A stretch of DNA of 64,000 bases. Source: Winogradskya humida (GTDB lineage Bacteria > Actinomycetota > Actinomycetes > Mycobacteriales > Micromonosporaceae). The notes beneath the pieces were generated by a model that saw only the letters and a program-made list of their open reading frames with translations, ran no database searches and was not told the DNA's origin. Location: positions 1 to 64,000 of the forward strand of contig NZ_BOMN01000139.1 of NCBI RefSeq assembly GCF_016862215.1, read 5' to 3'. Positions 43,577-52,491 of the stretch are shown one piece after another. Each line of letters begins with the position of its first letter. Position 1 is the first letter of the stretch. The position numbers and the translations under genes were made by a program.

Positions 43577-45873
43577 CGGTGCTGAACTATCTTCCCGATC
43601 TGCCCGTCGCACCCCCCCTTTCGCCGGCCCGGCTGCCCGTCCGCGACCGGCGGCTCACCATCGCGGCGTTGCTCGCGCTCCTCCTGCTGAACGCGATCGT
43701 CCTCGCCGATGTCCTCGCGCCGCTGCGCGCGGTGGTCGGCCTGCCGGTGGCGTGCGTGGTGCCGGGCGCGCTCGTCCTGCGGCTGCTGCGCAACACCCAC
43801 CGCCGCGGCGCGGACTGGCTGCTGCACGCGGTGGCGCTGTCGCTGGCCGGGCTGTTCGTGATCGCGGGTGCGCTCGGTGTCCTGCCCGGCCTGGAGATCA
43901 ACCCCGTCGGCGCCCTCGTCGCGCTGGATCTGCTGATCGCCGCCCTCGCGCTCGCCGATCTCCTGACGAAGATCCCTTCAAGGGACAACACCGATCCGTT
44001 GGTACGCCCCACAGCAGCCGCGACGATCACGACGACACTCGGCGTCGCCGCGGTGGTGCTCGTGGTCACGGGCGCGCACCACCTCAACGCCGGCGGATCA
44101 TCGGCGCTGACGGCTGCCGGTCTGGCGGTGGCGGCGTGCGCGCTGGCCGCCGCGATCGTCGCGGGCCGCCGCCGCAACACCGGTGTCGCCGCCACCGGCG
44201 TCTACCTCGTCGCGCTCGCCGTGCTGCTGGCCACGTCGCTGCGCGGCATCGGCGTGACCGGGCACGACATCAAGATCGAGTACCGGGTGCTGCTGGACAC
44301 ACTCGACGGCGGGTCCTGGTATCCCGGCGGGACGTTCGTCGGCTACAACTCGTGCCTGAGCATCACGGTGCTGCCGGCGTTCCTGGCCCGGCTGCTCGGC
44401 CTCGCCGCCGTCGACGTCTTCCGGGTCTGCTTCCAGCTCCTCTTCGCGCTCGTGCCCGTCGGCGTCTACCTGCTGGCCCGGCGGCGCTTCCCCGGCGGGT
44501 GGGCGGTGGCCGCGGCCGGGCTGTTCATCGCGTTCCCGGGCTTCGTCAACGACATGCCGATGCTCAACCGCCAGGAGATCGCGCTGATCTTCTTCGTGGT
44601 GCTGACCGGAACCCTGCTCGACGCGCACGCCCCGCGCCGGCAGCGCCAGGCGCTCTTCGTCATCGGCGCGACCGGCCTGACCGTCTCGCACTACACCAGC
44701 ACCTACGTCGCCGCGACGGTGCTGCTGATCGCCTGGGCGCTGCGCCGGCTGCGCAAGCGGGGCCGCACCCGGTTCGGCCGGCCGGCTCTGGTCCTCGTCG
44801 TGCTCGCGGTCTCCTGGGCCGTCGCCTCCAACAGCGCCTCCACGTTCGGCACCGGTCTCTACACGGCGGCGGCCGCGGTCGTGGACCGGGCCACCGTCAG
44901 CGCCGACGCCGCCCGGTACAGCCTGATCGGCGGGGAGAAACCGGTCAGCGACGCCGAGGCGCTGGCCCGCTACGTGACCGCGATCCGCGCGAACGTGCCG
45001 GACGCCCCACCGGTCGCCGCCGCCTGCACCCCCGTGCTGATCCCGGGCGACCACCTGCCGCCGACCGATGCCGGGACGGCGATCGCGCGCGCCGGGGTCA
45101 CCCCGGAACAGCTCAACGCCACCTCCCGCGGCGCCGCGGTGCTGCTCTTCGAGGGCGGTGCAGTCCTCGGCTGTGCGCTGCTGTGGTGGCGCCGGCGGCG
45201 TACCGGCACCGAGACCCTCGCCCAGCTGACCGCCGCCGGCCTGGTCCTGCTCGCCGTCTCGGTCGTCGCACCGCAGCTGACCGACAGTTACGGGCTGCTG
45301 CGGCTCTACCAGCAGTTCCTGGTCCTGCTCGCCCCGCTCGTGCTACTCGGGCCCGCCGTCGCAGCGCGCCTGCTGCTCGGGCGGGTCACGGGCACCCAAC
45401 GCGCCCACCGGGTGACCGCGGCGTTCGCCGCGGCCACCTCGGTCGCCTGCCTGCTCACCATCAGCGGGCTCATTCCGCAACTCGTCGGGGGATACGTGCC
45501 GCAGCTCAATCTCAACAACGCCGGACCCTATTACCGCGCCTACTACGCCGACGACGGCGACCTGCGGGAGGCCGCCTGGATCGGCAGGCATCTCGCACCG
45601 GACACCTGGCTGGTCACCGACAGCCGGGACACGGCCAACCTGCGCAGCATGACGCACCTCTACCCGCAGGAGGGCCTCGCGCCGGGCACGACCCCCGCCG
45701 AGGCGTACGTCGGCCTGCGGGTCGGCGCCGATCCGGACCGGGCCGTCGCGGCGGCGGTCGTCGGCGAGCGGGTCCTGCGGTACACGTTCCCGATCAGGTG
45801 CGTCTCCGCCGGGCGCCCGCTGGTCCGCCAGACCCCCGTGTACCGCGTCTACGGCCCGGTGATCAGGCCGTGA
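43573..45873 (+). CDS. Large polytopic membrane protein, possible GT-C transferase or polymerase
   Basis: A 766-residue protein with roughly 13-15 membrane helices in two blocks (about 25-350 and 380-620). A periplasmic-type loop lies at about 225-260 (VTGHDIKIEYRVLLDTLDGG). The acidic TGHDIKIEY near the first outside loop is where GT-C enzymes keep catalytic acids. A soluble tail of about 120 residues ends the protein. I cannot assign a named family; DUF2206-like proteins are similar in shape. In this operon it is the best candidate for a polymerase or a lipid-sugar-dependent transferase. Start ATG overlaps the previous stop (ATGA). Confidence 0.75.
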   Translation: MTVLNYLPDLPVAPPLSPARLPVRDRRLTIAALLALLLLNAIVLADVLAPLRAVVGLPVACVVPGALVLRLLRNTHRRGADWLLHAVALSLAGLFVIAGALGVLPGLEINPVGALVALDLLIAALALADLLTKIPSRDNTDPLVRPTAAATITTTLGVAAVVLVVTGAHHLNAGGSSALTAAGLAVAACALAAAIVAGRRRNTGVAATGVYLVALAVLLATSLRGIGVTGHDIKIEYRVLLDTLDGGSWYPGGTFVGYNSCLSITVLPAFLARLLGLAAVDVFRVCFQLLFALVPVGVYLLARRRFPGGWAVAAAGLFIAFPGFVNDMPMLNRQEIALIFFVVLTGTLLDAHAPRRQRQALFVIGATGLTVSHYTSTYVAATVLLIAWALRRLRKRGRTRFGRPALVLVVLAVSWAVASNSASTFGTGLYTAAAAVVDRATVSADAARYSLIGGEKPVSDAEALARYVTAIRANVPDAPPVAAACTPVLIPGDHLPPTDAGTAIARAGVTPEQLNATSRGAAVLLFEGGAVLGCALLWWRRRRTGTETLAQLTAAGLVLLAVSVVAPQLTDSYGLLRLYQQFLVLLAPLVLLGPAVAARLLLGRVTGTQRAHRVTAAFAAATSVACLLTISGLIPQLVGGYVPQLNLNNAGPYYRAYYADDGDLREAAWIGRHLAPDTWLVTDSRDTANLRSMTHLYPQEGLAPGTTPAEAYVGLRVGADPDRAVAAAVVGERVLRYTFPIRCVSAGRPLVRQTPVYRVYGPVIRP

Positions 45874-48482
45874 GCCTCGACGTCGGGCGCCCGGCCGCCA
45901 CCGTGGAGCTGACGACCTCGCTGCGCATCCTGCACGTCGTCAACATGGGCACCACGTGCGGCGGCGCCGAGCGGCTGCTGAGCGACACGGCCGCCGCGCA
46001 GCGCGCCGCCGGGCACGAGGTGCGGGTGCTCTCCAGCGACCTGCCGGGCAGCGGCACCCGGTTCAACGACGCCGCCTGGGCGCAGACGGGCCGCGACGCG
46101 CACTGGACCGCCCGGCTGCGCGGCCAGCTGAACAATCCCGCGGCCGGCGTGGCCCTGGCCGAGCAGGTGCTGGAATTCCAGCCGGATGTCGTGCACCTGC
46201 ACACCGTGGGGCTGCTCTCCCCGGCGGCGCTGCCCGTGCTCGCGACGACCCCGACGGTGCTGACCGTGCACGGCGCCGAGATCTACGTCCGCGGGACCGA
46301 GCGGTTCTGCATGCCGGACTCCTGTTACCGCCGGACCGCTGACGGCGAGCCACGGCTGACCGTACGCGGCCGCCTCGTCGCCCTCGCCACGGCGCTGCTG
46401 GCGGGCCGGGCCTGGCGCCGGGGCCTGCGCGTCGTCGACGTCGTCCTGGCCCCGAGCCGCTACCTCGCCACCCTTGCCAGCCGTGATCTCGGCCGGACCC
46501 GGGTGGTGCCCAACGGGTACACGCCGTCGCACCCGGGCGTCGTCCCGGAGCAGACCGCACCGCACCATCCGCGCCTGCTCTTCGCCGGCCGTCTGGAGCA
46601 GTTCAAGGGACCGCAGGTGGCCCTGGCCGCGATGCCGGCGATCCTGACCCGGCACCCGGACGCCCGGCTGACGATCTCGGGCTCCGGCCCGATGGAACAG
46701 ACCCTCAAGGAATATGTACGCGACCACGACCTCGCCGCCCACGTCGAACTCACCGGCTGGCTCGCCCCCGGGGAGCTGCAACGCCGCTATGCCGAGGCGG
46801 ATGTCGTCTTGGTCCCGTCGGTGTGGCCGGAGGCGTTCGGGCTGACCGCGCTGGAGGCCTTCGCCGTCGGTACGCCCGTCGTCGCGTCCGCGGTCGGCGG
46901 CCTGCCCGATCTGGTACGTGTGGGGGAGACCGGCGCTCTCGTGCCACCGGGCGATGCCGCCGCGCTAGCCGCCGCCGTCAGCGACCTGCTCGACGACGAG
47001 CCCCGGCGCCGTCTGCTCGGCCGGGGCGCCCGCGCCCTGCACGCCGGGCTGACGCTCGACCGGCATCTGACCACGGTGCACGAGTCCTACGGCGACGCCA
47101 TCGCCGCGCATCACGCGCAGCGCCGCCCGGCCGGCGCCCACCGCGCTGTCGCCGCGGGTCAGGGCCCGGCCGCACGCCTCGCCGGTTTCGTGCGGGAAAC
47201 CATGGCCGACAGCCTCCTGCGCAACTCGGCGCTGCTGCTGCTGTCCACGGTGGTCCTTGCCGGCGGCGGGTTCCTGTTCTGGCGGGTCGTGACCCACCTG
47301 CTCACCACCCCCGAGGTGGGCCGGGCCAGCGCGCTGATCTCGGCGTCGACGCTGGTGGTCAACCTGGCGCTGCTCGGGCTGAACAACTCCCTGATCCGCT
47401 ATCTGGGGGAGTGGTCCGACCGGGCCCGCACCGTCAACACCGCGCTGACCGTCGTGGCCATCGCCGCGCTGCTGGGGGCGCTCGTCTTCGTCGTCGCCCT
47501 GCCGTCGCTCGCACCGGGTCTCGTCGGCGTCGAGCACCCCGGCCGGTCGCTGGCCTTCATCGCGCTCTGCGTCACCGGAGCTGTCGGCCTCTGTTATGAC
47601 AATGTGTTCGTCGCCCTGCGCCGCAGCGATTACGTGCTGGTCCGCAACGTGCTCGTGGTGATCCTGCGGCTCGGCCTGCCGCTGCTGCTGGCGGGTTCCG
47701 CGGCGTTCGGCATCTTCGGCGCGTACTGGCTGGCCCCGGCGATCGCCCTGCCGCTGTACTTCGCCGCCGCGCACCGGCTCGGCCTCAGTGCCCGGGTCGC
47801 GCTCGGCGCCGAGCGGCTGCGGGCCATGTGGCGCTACTCCGCCGCCAACTACATGGCGACCGCGATCCTGATGACGCCGAGCCTGCTGATGCCGGTCATG
47901 GTCGCCCACCGGATCGGGCCCGGACCGGCGGCGAAGTACTACATCGCGTCGCTGATCGCCGGGGTGCTCGTCTTCGTGCCCCAGGCGACGGCGCGCAGCT
48001 TCTTCGCCGAGGTGTCCCACGACCGGGGCAGCCTGCGCGCGCACCTGTCCCGCGTCGTCACGGTCACCACCGCGCTGCAGGGCCCGGTGCTCGCCGTGAT
48101 CATCCTCGCGGGAAAGCCCCTGCTGCGGCTGTTCGGGCCGGACTACGTCCCGGCGTACCCGGTGCTGGTCCTGCTCGCCCTCACCCTCGCGCTGAGCTCG
48201 GTCGGCTTCATCGGCAGCACGCTGCTGCTGGTCGCCGGTCGCACGAAACTGCTGTGCCAGCTGTCCGCCGCGGCGTACGCCGTCTCCCTGATCGGCGCCT
48301 ACCTGCTCGCCGGGCAGGGCCTGGTCTGGATCGGCGCCGCCCTGCTCACCGGCGAGGTCGTCCTGACCATCGGCTACCTGCGGATCATCGCCGTGGAGCT
48401 GCGTACGGCGCCGATTGTGGACAACACCCCGACAACCCAGCCTGCCGTGCCCCGGCCGGCGGAAAGGACTTCGATCTCGTGA
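45870..48482 (+). CDS. Fusion of family 4 glycosyltransferase and Wzx-type flippase
   Basis: An 870-residue two-part protein. Residues 15-420 are a complete GT4 enzyme (RILHVVNMGTTCGGAERLLS, VVHLHTVGLLS, TRVVPNGYTPSHPG, LLFAGRLEQFKGPQVALAAM, ADVVLVPSVWPEAFGLTALE). After a short Ala/Arg linker, residues about 445-855 are a 12-14 helix polysaccharide exporter of the MOP superfamily (NSALLLLSTVVLAGGGFLFW, RASALISASTLVVNLALLGL, SAANYMATAILMTPSLLMPV). The fusion would couple a late sugar addition to flipping of the lipid-linked unit. GTG 45870 overlaps the previous stop (GTGA). The frame is unbroken across the join, so it is not an annotation artefact. Confidence 0.88.
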   Translation: MSLDVGRPAATVELTTSLRILHVVNMGTTCGGAERLLSDTAAAQRAAGHEVRVLSSDLPGSGTRFNDAAWAQTGRDAHWTARLRGQLNNPAAGVALAEQVLEFQPDVVHLHTVGLLSPAALPVLATTPTVLTVHGAEIYVRGTERFCMPDSCYRRTADGEPRLTVRGRLVALATALLAGRAWRRGLRVVDVVLAPSRYLATLASRDLGRTRVVPNGYTPSHPGVVPEQTAPHHPRLLFAGRLEQFKGPQVALAAMPAILTRHPDARLTISGSGPMEQTLKEYVRDHDLAAHVELTGWLAPGELQRRYAEADVVLVPSVWPEAFGLTALEAFAVGTPVVASAVGGLPDLVRVGETGALVPPGDAAALAAAVSDLLDDEPRRRLLGRGARALHAGLTLDRHLTTVHESYGDAIAAHHAQRRPAGAHRAVAAGQGPAARLAGFVRETMADSLLRNSALLLLSTVVLAGGGFLFWRVVTHLLTTPEVGRASALISASTLVVNLALLGLNNSLIRYLGEWSDRARTVNTALTVVAIAALLGALVFVVALPSLAPGLVGVEHPGRSLAFIALCVTGAVGLCYDNVFVALRRSDYVLVRNVLVVILRLGLPLLLAGSAAFGIFGAYWLAPAIALPLYFAAAHRLGLSARVALGAERLRAMWRYSAANYMATAILMTPSLLMPVMVAHRIGPGPAAKYYIASLIAGVLVFVPQATARSFFAEVSHDRGSLRAHLSRVVTVTTALQGPVLAVIILAGKPLLRLFGPDYVPAYPVLVLLALTLALSSVGFIGSTLLLVAGRTKLLCQLSAAAYAVSLIGAYLLAGQGLVWIGAALLTGEVVLTIGYLRIIAVELRTAPIVDNTPTTQPAVPRPAERTSIS

Positions 48483-49321
48483 CAGGTTTCAGCCAGGCGG
48501 TCCGCGCGGTCGGCCGTCCCGTGCACGCCTCCACCTCCTCGTGGTGGCGCCGGGCGCTGCGGCACCGCGCGGTGGACGCCACGGCACTGGTGACCGGGCG
48601 GCGCATCATGGTGCTGGCCCCGCACCCGGACGACGAGACGCTGGGCTGCGGCGCCGTCATCGCCCGGGCTCGCGCCGCCGGTGACCAGGTCACCGTCGTG
48701 ATCGCCACCGACGGGCGGCACAGCAGCCGGTCGCAGGTGCTCGCCCCGGAGCCGCTCGCCCGGGTGCGCAGCGGCGAGTTGCGGACGGCGTGCCGCGCGC
48801 TCGGGGTCGCCGAGCAGGACGTCGTCCAGCTCGGCCGTGAGGACGGGACGCTCAGCGACTGCCTGCCCGAGGTCGCCGCCGAGCTCGCCGCGCTGCTCGC
48901 CGACCGGCGGCCGGACACCGTCTTCGTCACCTGCCGGCAGGATTCCCACCCCGACCACGAGGCGCTGCACGAGGCGCTGAGCCTGGCCCTGCGGTATCCG
49001 GTGCCGGCTCAGGAACCGCCGCAGGTGCTGGCGTACCCGATCTGGGCCTGGACCAGCGGGCCCTGGTTCCTGGCGGCAGGGCGGCTGCGGACCCGCCGGC
49101 TCACCTGGGCGCTGCGGCAGCTGTTCACGACCGGCTGGGTGGAGATTCCGGCCGGTGACCACCTCGCCGCCAAACGGTCGGCGATCGAGGCGTACGCGAG
49201 TCAGACGACCAACTTCACGGGGGAGGCGTCATGGAGCTATCTGCCGGCGGACGCGGTGTCGCTGTTCCTGCAGCCGTCGGAGATCTTCCTGGCCGTCGGC
49301 CGCCCGGAGCCGGTGCGATGA
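48479..49321 (+). CDS. PIG-L-family deacetylase
   Basis: A 280-residue zinc-dependent N-deacetylase. MVLAPHPDDETLGCGAVIAR (about 43-62) holds the first zinc ligands (HPDDE) and CRQDSHPDHEALHEAL (about 150-165) the third. Relatives include MshB and GlcNAc-PI deacetylase. In this operon it probably removes acetyl from an N-acetyl sugar of the repeat unit. There is no signal peptide. GTG 48479 overlaps the flippase stop (GTGA), with GGAAAGGA upstream. Confidence 0.9.
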   Translation: MTGFSQAVRAVGRPVHASTSSWWRRALRHRAVDATALVTGRRIMVLAPHPDDETLGCGAVIARARAAGDQVTVVIATDGRHSSRSQVLAPEPLARVRSGELRTACRALGVAEQDVVQLGREDGTLSDCLPEVAAELAALLADRRPDTVFVTCRQDSHPDHEALHEALSLALRYPVPAQEPPQVLAYPIWAWTSGPWFLAAGRLRTRRLTWALRQLFTTGWVEIPAGDHLAAKRSAIEAYASQTTNFTGEASWSYLPADAVSLFLQPSEIFLAVGRPEPVR

Positions 49322-50391
49322 CCCTCGAGGAGTTCGAGAAGCTGGGCCCGCAGTGGGAGACGCTGTACGCGAAGTCGGCGTCGGCCACCCCGTTCCTGGC
49401 GCACGGCTGGCTCAGCGCGTACTGGCGTGCGTTCAACCCCGCCGACGTCCGCATCGTGTGTGTGCACGACGGCGCCGGTCGCCTGGTCGCCGCCGCCGCC
49501 CTGCGGGTGCAGCGCCGTCGCGGGGTCCGCACCCTGATCCCGCTCGCCGCGGAGCTCACCGACTTCAGCGACGTCCTGCTCGACGACGACGTCCCGGACG
49601 CGGGGGAGGAGCTGGCGGCCTCACTGCTCGCGCTGCCGGGCTGGGATGTCATCGAGCTGCCCGAGGCCCCGCCGGGCGCGCAGGTCTGGCGGCTGCTGAA
49701 CGGCTGGCCAGGGCAGGCGTTCGCGCGCCCGGCGAGCGTCTGCCTGGAGCTGCCGGTCGGCGCGACCGAGGTGGTCCTGGCCGGCCTGCCCGCCAAGCAG
49801 CGCCGCCACCTGCGCCGCAACGACCGGCTCGATCTGCGCCACGAGGCCGTTCCCGCCGATCCGGAGAGCCTGGCCACCGGCGTCGGTGAGCTGCTCGACC
49901 TGCACGCCCGCGAGTGGGACGGCCGGGGCGGCAACGCGCTGCACGGCACGGAGACGTTCCGCCGGCACCTCACGACCGCGGTGCAGAACCTGGCGCCGCA
50001 GGGCCGGGCCCGGCTCACCCGGCACACTCTGGACGGTGTGCTCGCCGCGGTGTCGCTGACGCTCTACACGGCCGGGACGGTCGCGGGCTATCTTTACGGC
50101 GCCGACCCGTCGCTGCGCAAACAGGTCGACATCAGCGCGCTGCTCATCGACTCGGGGTTGCGGCTGGGCCGCGAGCACGGCACGGCGAAGCTCTCGCTGC
50201 TGCGCGGTGAGGAGTCCGGCAAGCTGCGCTGGCAGCCCCTGGCGCGGCGCAATCAGCGGATGACGTTGCTGCGCCCGCACTTCGGCCTCGGTCACGGGTT
50301 CGCCGTCGCGGGCCTGATCTCCCAGGCGGGCCGCGCGAGCCTGCGGCGCATCCCGGCCGTGACGCGGTTCGCCACCCGACTGGGCTTCTGA
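49318..50391 (+). CDS. GNAT-like (BioF2/CelD-type) acyltransferase
   Basis: A 357-residue protein of the FemAB/CelD-like double-GNAT fold: WETLYAKSASATPFLAHGWL, SAYWRAFNP at the N-terminus; LPAKQRRHLRRNDRLDLRHE in the middle; GVLAAVSLTLYTAGTVAGYL, YGADPSLRKQVDISALLIDS in the C-terminal GNAT unit. It likely transfers an acyl or aminoacyl group, possibly to the amine freed by the PIG-L deacetylase; this pairing is inference. Last gene of the operon; ATG overlaps the previous stop (ATGA). A strong hairpin follows. Confidence 0.83.
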   Translation: MTLEEFEKLGPQWETLYAKSASATPFLAHGWLSAYWRAFNPADVRIVCVHDGAGRLVAAAALRVQRRRGVRTLIPLAAELTDFSDVLLDDDVPDAGEELAASLLALPGWDVIELPEAPPGAQVWRLLNGWPGQAFARPASVCLELPVGATEVVLAGLPAKQRRHLRRNDRLDLRHEAVPADPESLATGVGELLDLHAREWDGRGGNALHGTETFRRHLTTAVQNLAPQGRARLTRHTLDGVLAAVSLTLYTAGTVAGYLYGADPSLRKQVDISALLIDSGLRLGREHGTAKLSLLRGEESGKLRWQPLARRNQRMTLLRPHFGLGHGFAVAGLISQAGRASLRRIPAVTRFATRLGF

Positions 50392-50421
50392 CGTACACGA
50401 GGGGTTTTCAGCGCACAAACG

Positions 50422-50460
50422 GACTGCGGCGGTACGCAGGTATCGCGTACCGCCGCAGTC
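50422..50460. terminator. Bidirectional terminator after the polysaccharide operon
   Basis: GACTGCGGCGGTACGC (50422-50437) and GCGTACCGCCGCAGTC (50445-50460) form a 16-bp perfect stem with a 7-base loop. It lies 30 bp past the operon's last stop and 22 bp past the stop of the convergent glycosidase gene. Confidence 0.85.
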
Positions 50461-50481
50461 ATCGGGGGGTGGGTGAGGTCA

Positions 50482-52266
50482 TCAGCGAACCATGGCCGCC
50501 TTCAGGGCCGCGTACGCCGGCTTTGCGCTGCCGTCGAACCGCAGGACGCCGAAGTGCTGCTCGCGGTCCGTGGCCGAGGTGCCGGTGTCACGGGCGGAGT
50601 AGTAGAACATCGGGCCGGCGAACGGCTTGGCGTACCAGACGTCGTACGCCTCGGTCAGGTCGCTCGCCTGGCGGGCCTCGGTGAACGAGTTCGAGCCACC
50701 GGTGGGCAGGCCGTACTCGGTCGCCCAGAGCTTGTCGGCGGCGTCGCCGTTCGCGGACATGATGTCGTAGAGCTTCTGCGAGTCCTGGTTCATGTGCGAG
50801 CTGTTGGCCGGGGTGTAGCTACCGGTGTACGGGTGCCAGCCGACCGCGTCGAGCAGGCCCTTGGCGCCGTTCGCGTACGCGTCGCTGAGGTAGGTGAACG
50901 GGTCGGCGCCGCCGGTCCAGTCGGTCGGGGCGAGCGCGCCGAACACGATGTTCGCCTTGGTGCCGAGCTCGCTGGCGGCCTTACGGACACCGGCGACACA
51001 CGGGATCAGGGTGGTACGGGCGTACGCGGCACCGTTCGGGTTGCTCAGACCCGGGTGCGGCAGGTTGATCTCGTTGCCGACCTCGTAGTCCATGACGCCC
51101 ATGGGGATGTAGTGCTTGGCGGTCTGGTAGCAGTAGTTGTTCAGCAGCGACGTGTCGGCGGCGGGGCCGTAGTCGCCCACGTTGCCGTTGGCCCAGCCCG
51201 GCACGGTGTGCAGGATGGCGAGGTAGCGCAGGTTGCTGGCACGCGCGTCGGTGATGACCCGGTCGAACGTGTCCCAGCGCCAGTCGCCCTTGATCGGCTC
51301 GAGGTACTGCCAGCCGAGGTCGCTGCGGATGTACGTCGCGTTCGCGGCGCTGACGGCCTGGAAGTCGGCGGCGCGGCGGTCGTTCCACGGCATGCCGGCG
51401 CCGAGCGCGACACCACCGATGTGCTTGCCGGCCGGAGTGGTGGCCGGGGGCGGTGTGACGGTGGTGGCGGGAGGGGTGACCGCACCCTTGGCGGCGGTGT
51501 AGTGGGCGGAGACGCGGGCGGCGGTCAGCACCTTCGGGTACATCGCGAGACCGTCGACGAGCAGCTTGCCGGGGTTGACCGGGTTGCCGTTCGCGGAGTT
51601 CAGCATCGCGCCGATCTCCAGCGGCAGGCTCTCGGCGTCGGTGCCGGCCAGCCCGGCGGTCGTGCCGGTCTTGTCCAGGGCGCCGTCGACGTACCAGTTC
51701 CAGCGCTTGTCGGTGCCGTTGAACGTGAAGACCAGGTGGCTGTAGTTGCTGGAGTTGAGGCCGCGGGTGGTGCCGATGTCGATGCCGTTGCGCTTGAAGT
51801 GCACGGTGTGGGCGCTGTCGGACGAGACCCACATCGCGGTGCCGAAGTGACCGGTGGTGACCTGGCCGCGGCTGAAGATGGTCGGCCAGCCCGTGGTCTG
51901 CGGCGTGGCGGGCAGCTTGGCCCACACCTCGGCGGTGAACGAGGACGCGGCGCGCATGGAGTCGGTGTACGGCACCCGGATCTGCTGGCCGATCCCGTCG
52001 AACGAGGCGGCGTTGCCGACGGCGCCCTTCGTGCCCAGCAGCGCCGTGGAGATGCTCGGCGCGGCGTGCGTACCCGTCAGATCCTTGATCTTGCCGGTGG
52101 TCTCGTCCATCGGCCAGTAGCCCTTGGGGCTGTCGGCCAGCACGGCGGCGTCGTAGGCGGTCGTGGTCGCGGCGGCCTGCGCCGGGGTGATCCCGGTCGC
52201 GATACCGGCGGTGAGGGCGGTGACTGCGACACCTACGAACGTCGAAACGGTGGACAGCGGCTTCAT
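50482..52266 (-). CDS. Secreted LamG / PslG-like (GH39-type) glycosidase
   Basis: A 594-residue exported protein. Signal peptide 1-31 (TGITPAQA/A). A LamG-like concanavalin fold spans about 40-258 (YWPMDETTGKIKDLTG, SFTAEVWAKLP, HLVFTFNGTDKRWNWYVDGA). A Pro/Thr linker is followed by a (beta/alpha)8 glycosidase at about 280-594, with Glu399 in DYEVGNEINLP as acid/base and Glu517 in LWATEYGLPTGG as nucleophile. The catalytic part resembles PslG-type GH39 enzymes, which trim bacteria's own exopolysaccharide. Facing an exopolysaccharide operon, it may cut that polymer; this is inference. ATG 52266 follows GAGGAGCAACC. Confidence 0.82.
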   Translation of the reverse strand: MKPLSTVSTFVGVAVTALTAGIATGITPAQAAATTTAYDAAVLADSPKGYWPMDETTGKIKDLTGTHAAPSISTALLGTKGAVGNAASFDGIGQQIRVPYTDSMRAASSFTAEVWAKLPATPQTTGWPTIFSRGQVTTGHFGTAMWVSSDSAHTVHFKRNGIDIGTTRGLNSSNYSHLVFTFNGTDKRWNWYVDGALDKTGTTAGLAGTDAESLPLEIGAMLNSANGNPVNPGKLLVDGLAMYPKVLTAARVSAHYTAAKGAVTPPATTVTPPPATTPAGKHIGGVALGAGMPWNDRRAADFQAVSAANATYIRSDLGWQYLEPIKGDWRWDTFDRVITDARASNLRYLAILHTVPGWANGNVGDYGPAADTSLLNNYCYQTAKHYIPMGVMDYEVGNEINLPHPGLSNPNGAAYARTTLIPCVAGVRKAASELGTKANIVFGALAPTDWTGGADPFTYLSDAYANGAKGLLDAVGWHPYTGSYTPANSSHMNQDSQKLYDIMSANGDAADKLWATEYGLPTGGSNSFTEARQASDLTEAYDVWYAKPFAGPMFYYSARDTGTSATDREQHFGVLRFDGSAKPAYAALKAAMVR

Positions 52267-52435
52267 TGGTTGCTCCTCTACTAGGGGCGACCCGAAGGGC
52301 CGGAAGACCGGCAAGGACCGCGGCTGCGATCGGTGCTCCATCGGCGTACACATGTCTCTTCGCCCTGCCGGCAGAGGCAGCGAGTTCCGCTTCGGTGGAG
52401 TTGAGGTGCACGGAAGTTGCCGATTCTGGACAGCG

Positions 52436-52475
52436 AAAAGGGAGCCCCCGCCGGGTGGCGGAGGCTCCCTTTTTT
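52436..52475. terminator. Classical terminator after the subtilisin gene
   Basis: AAAAGGGAGCC pairs with GGCTCCCTTTTTT around a CCCGCC/GGCGG inner stem with a GGGT tip, giving a stem with A/T tracts on both sides. It follows the minus-strand stop at 52492 by about 17 bp. With T-runs on both strands it could work in either direction. Confidence 0.9.
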
Positions 52476-52491
52476 GTCAGGGCCGGAGGGG

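Noticed and set aside
39542..50391. Antibiotic biosynthetic cluster
   Set aside because: There are no polyketide, peptide synthetase or terpene genes. All members fit surface polysaccharide assembly and export.
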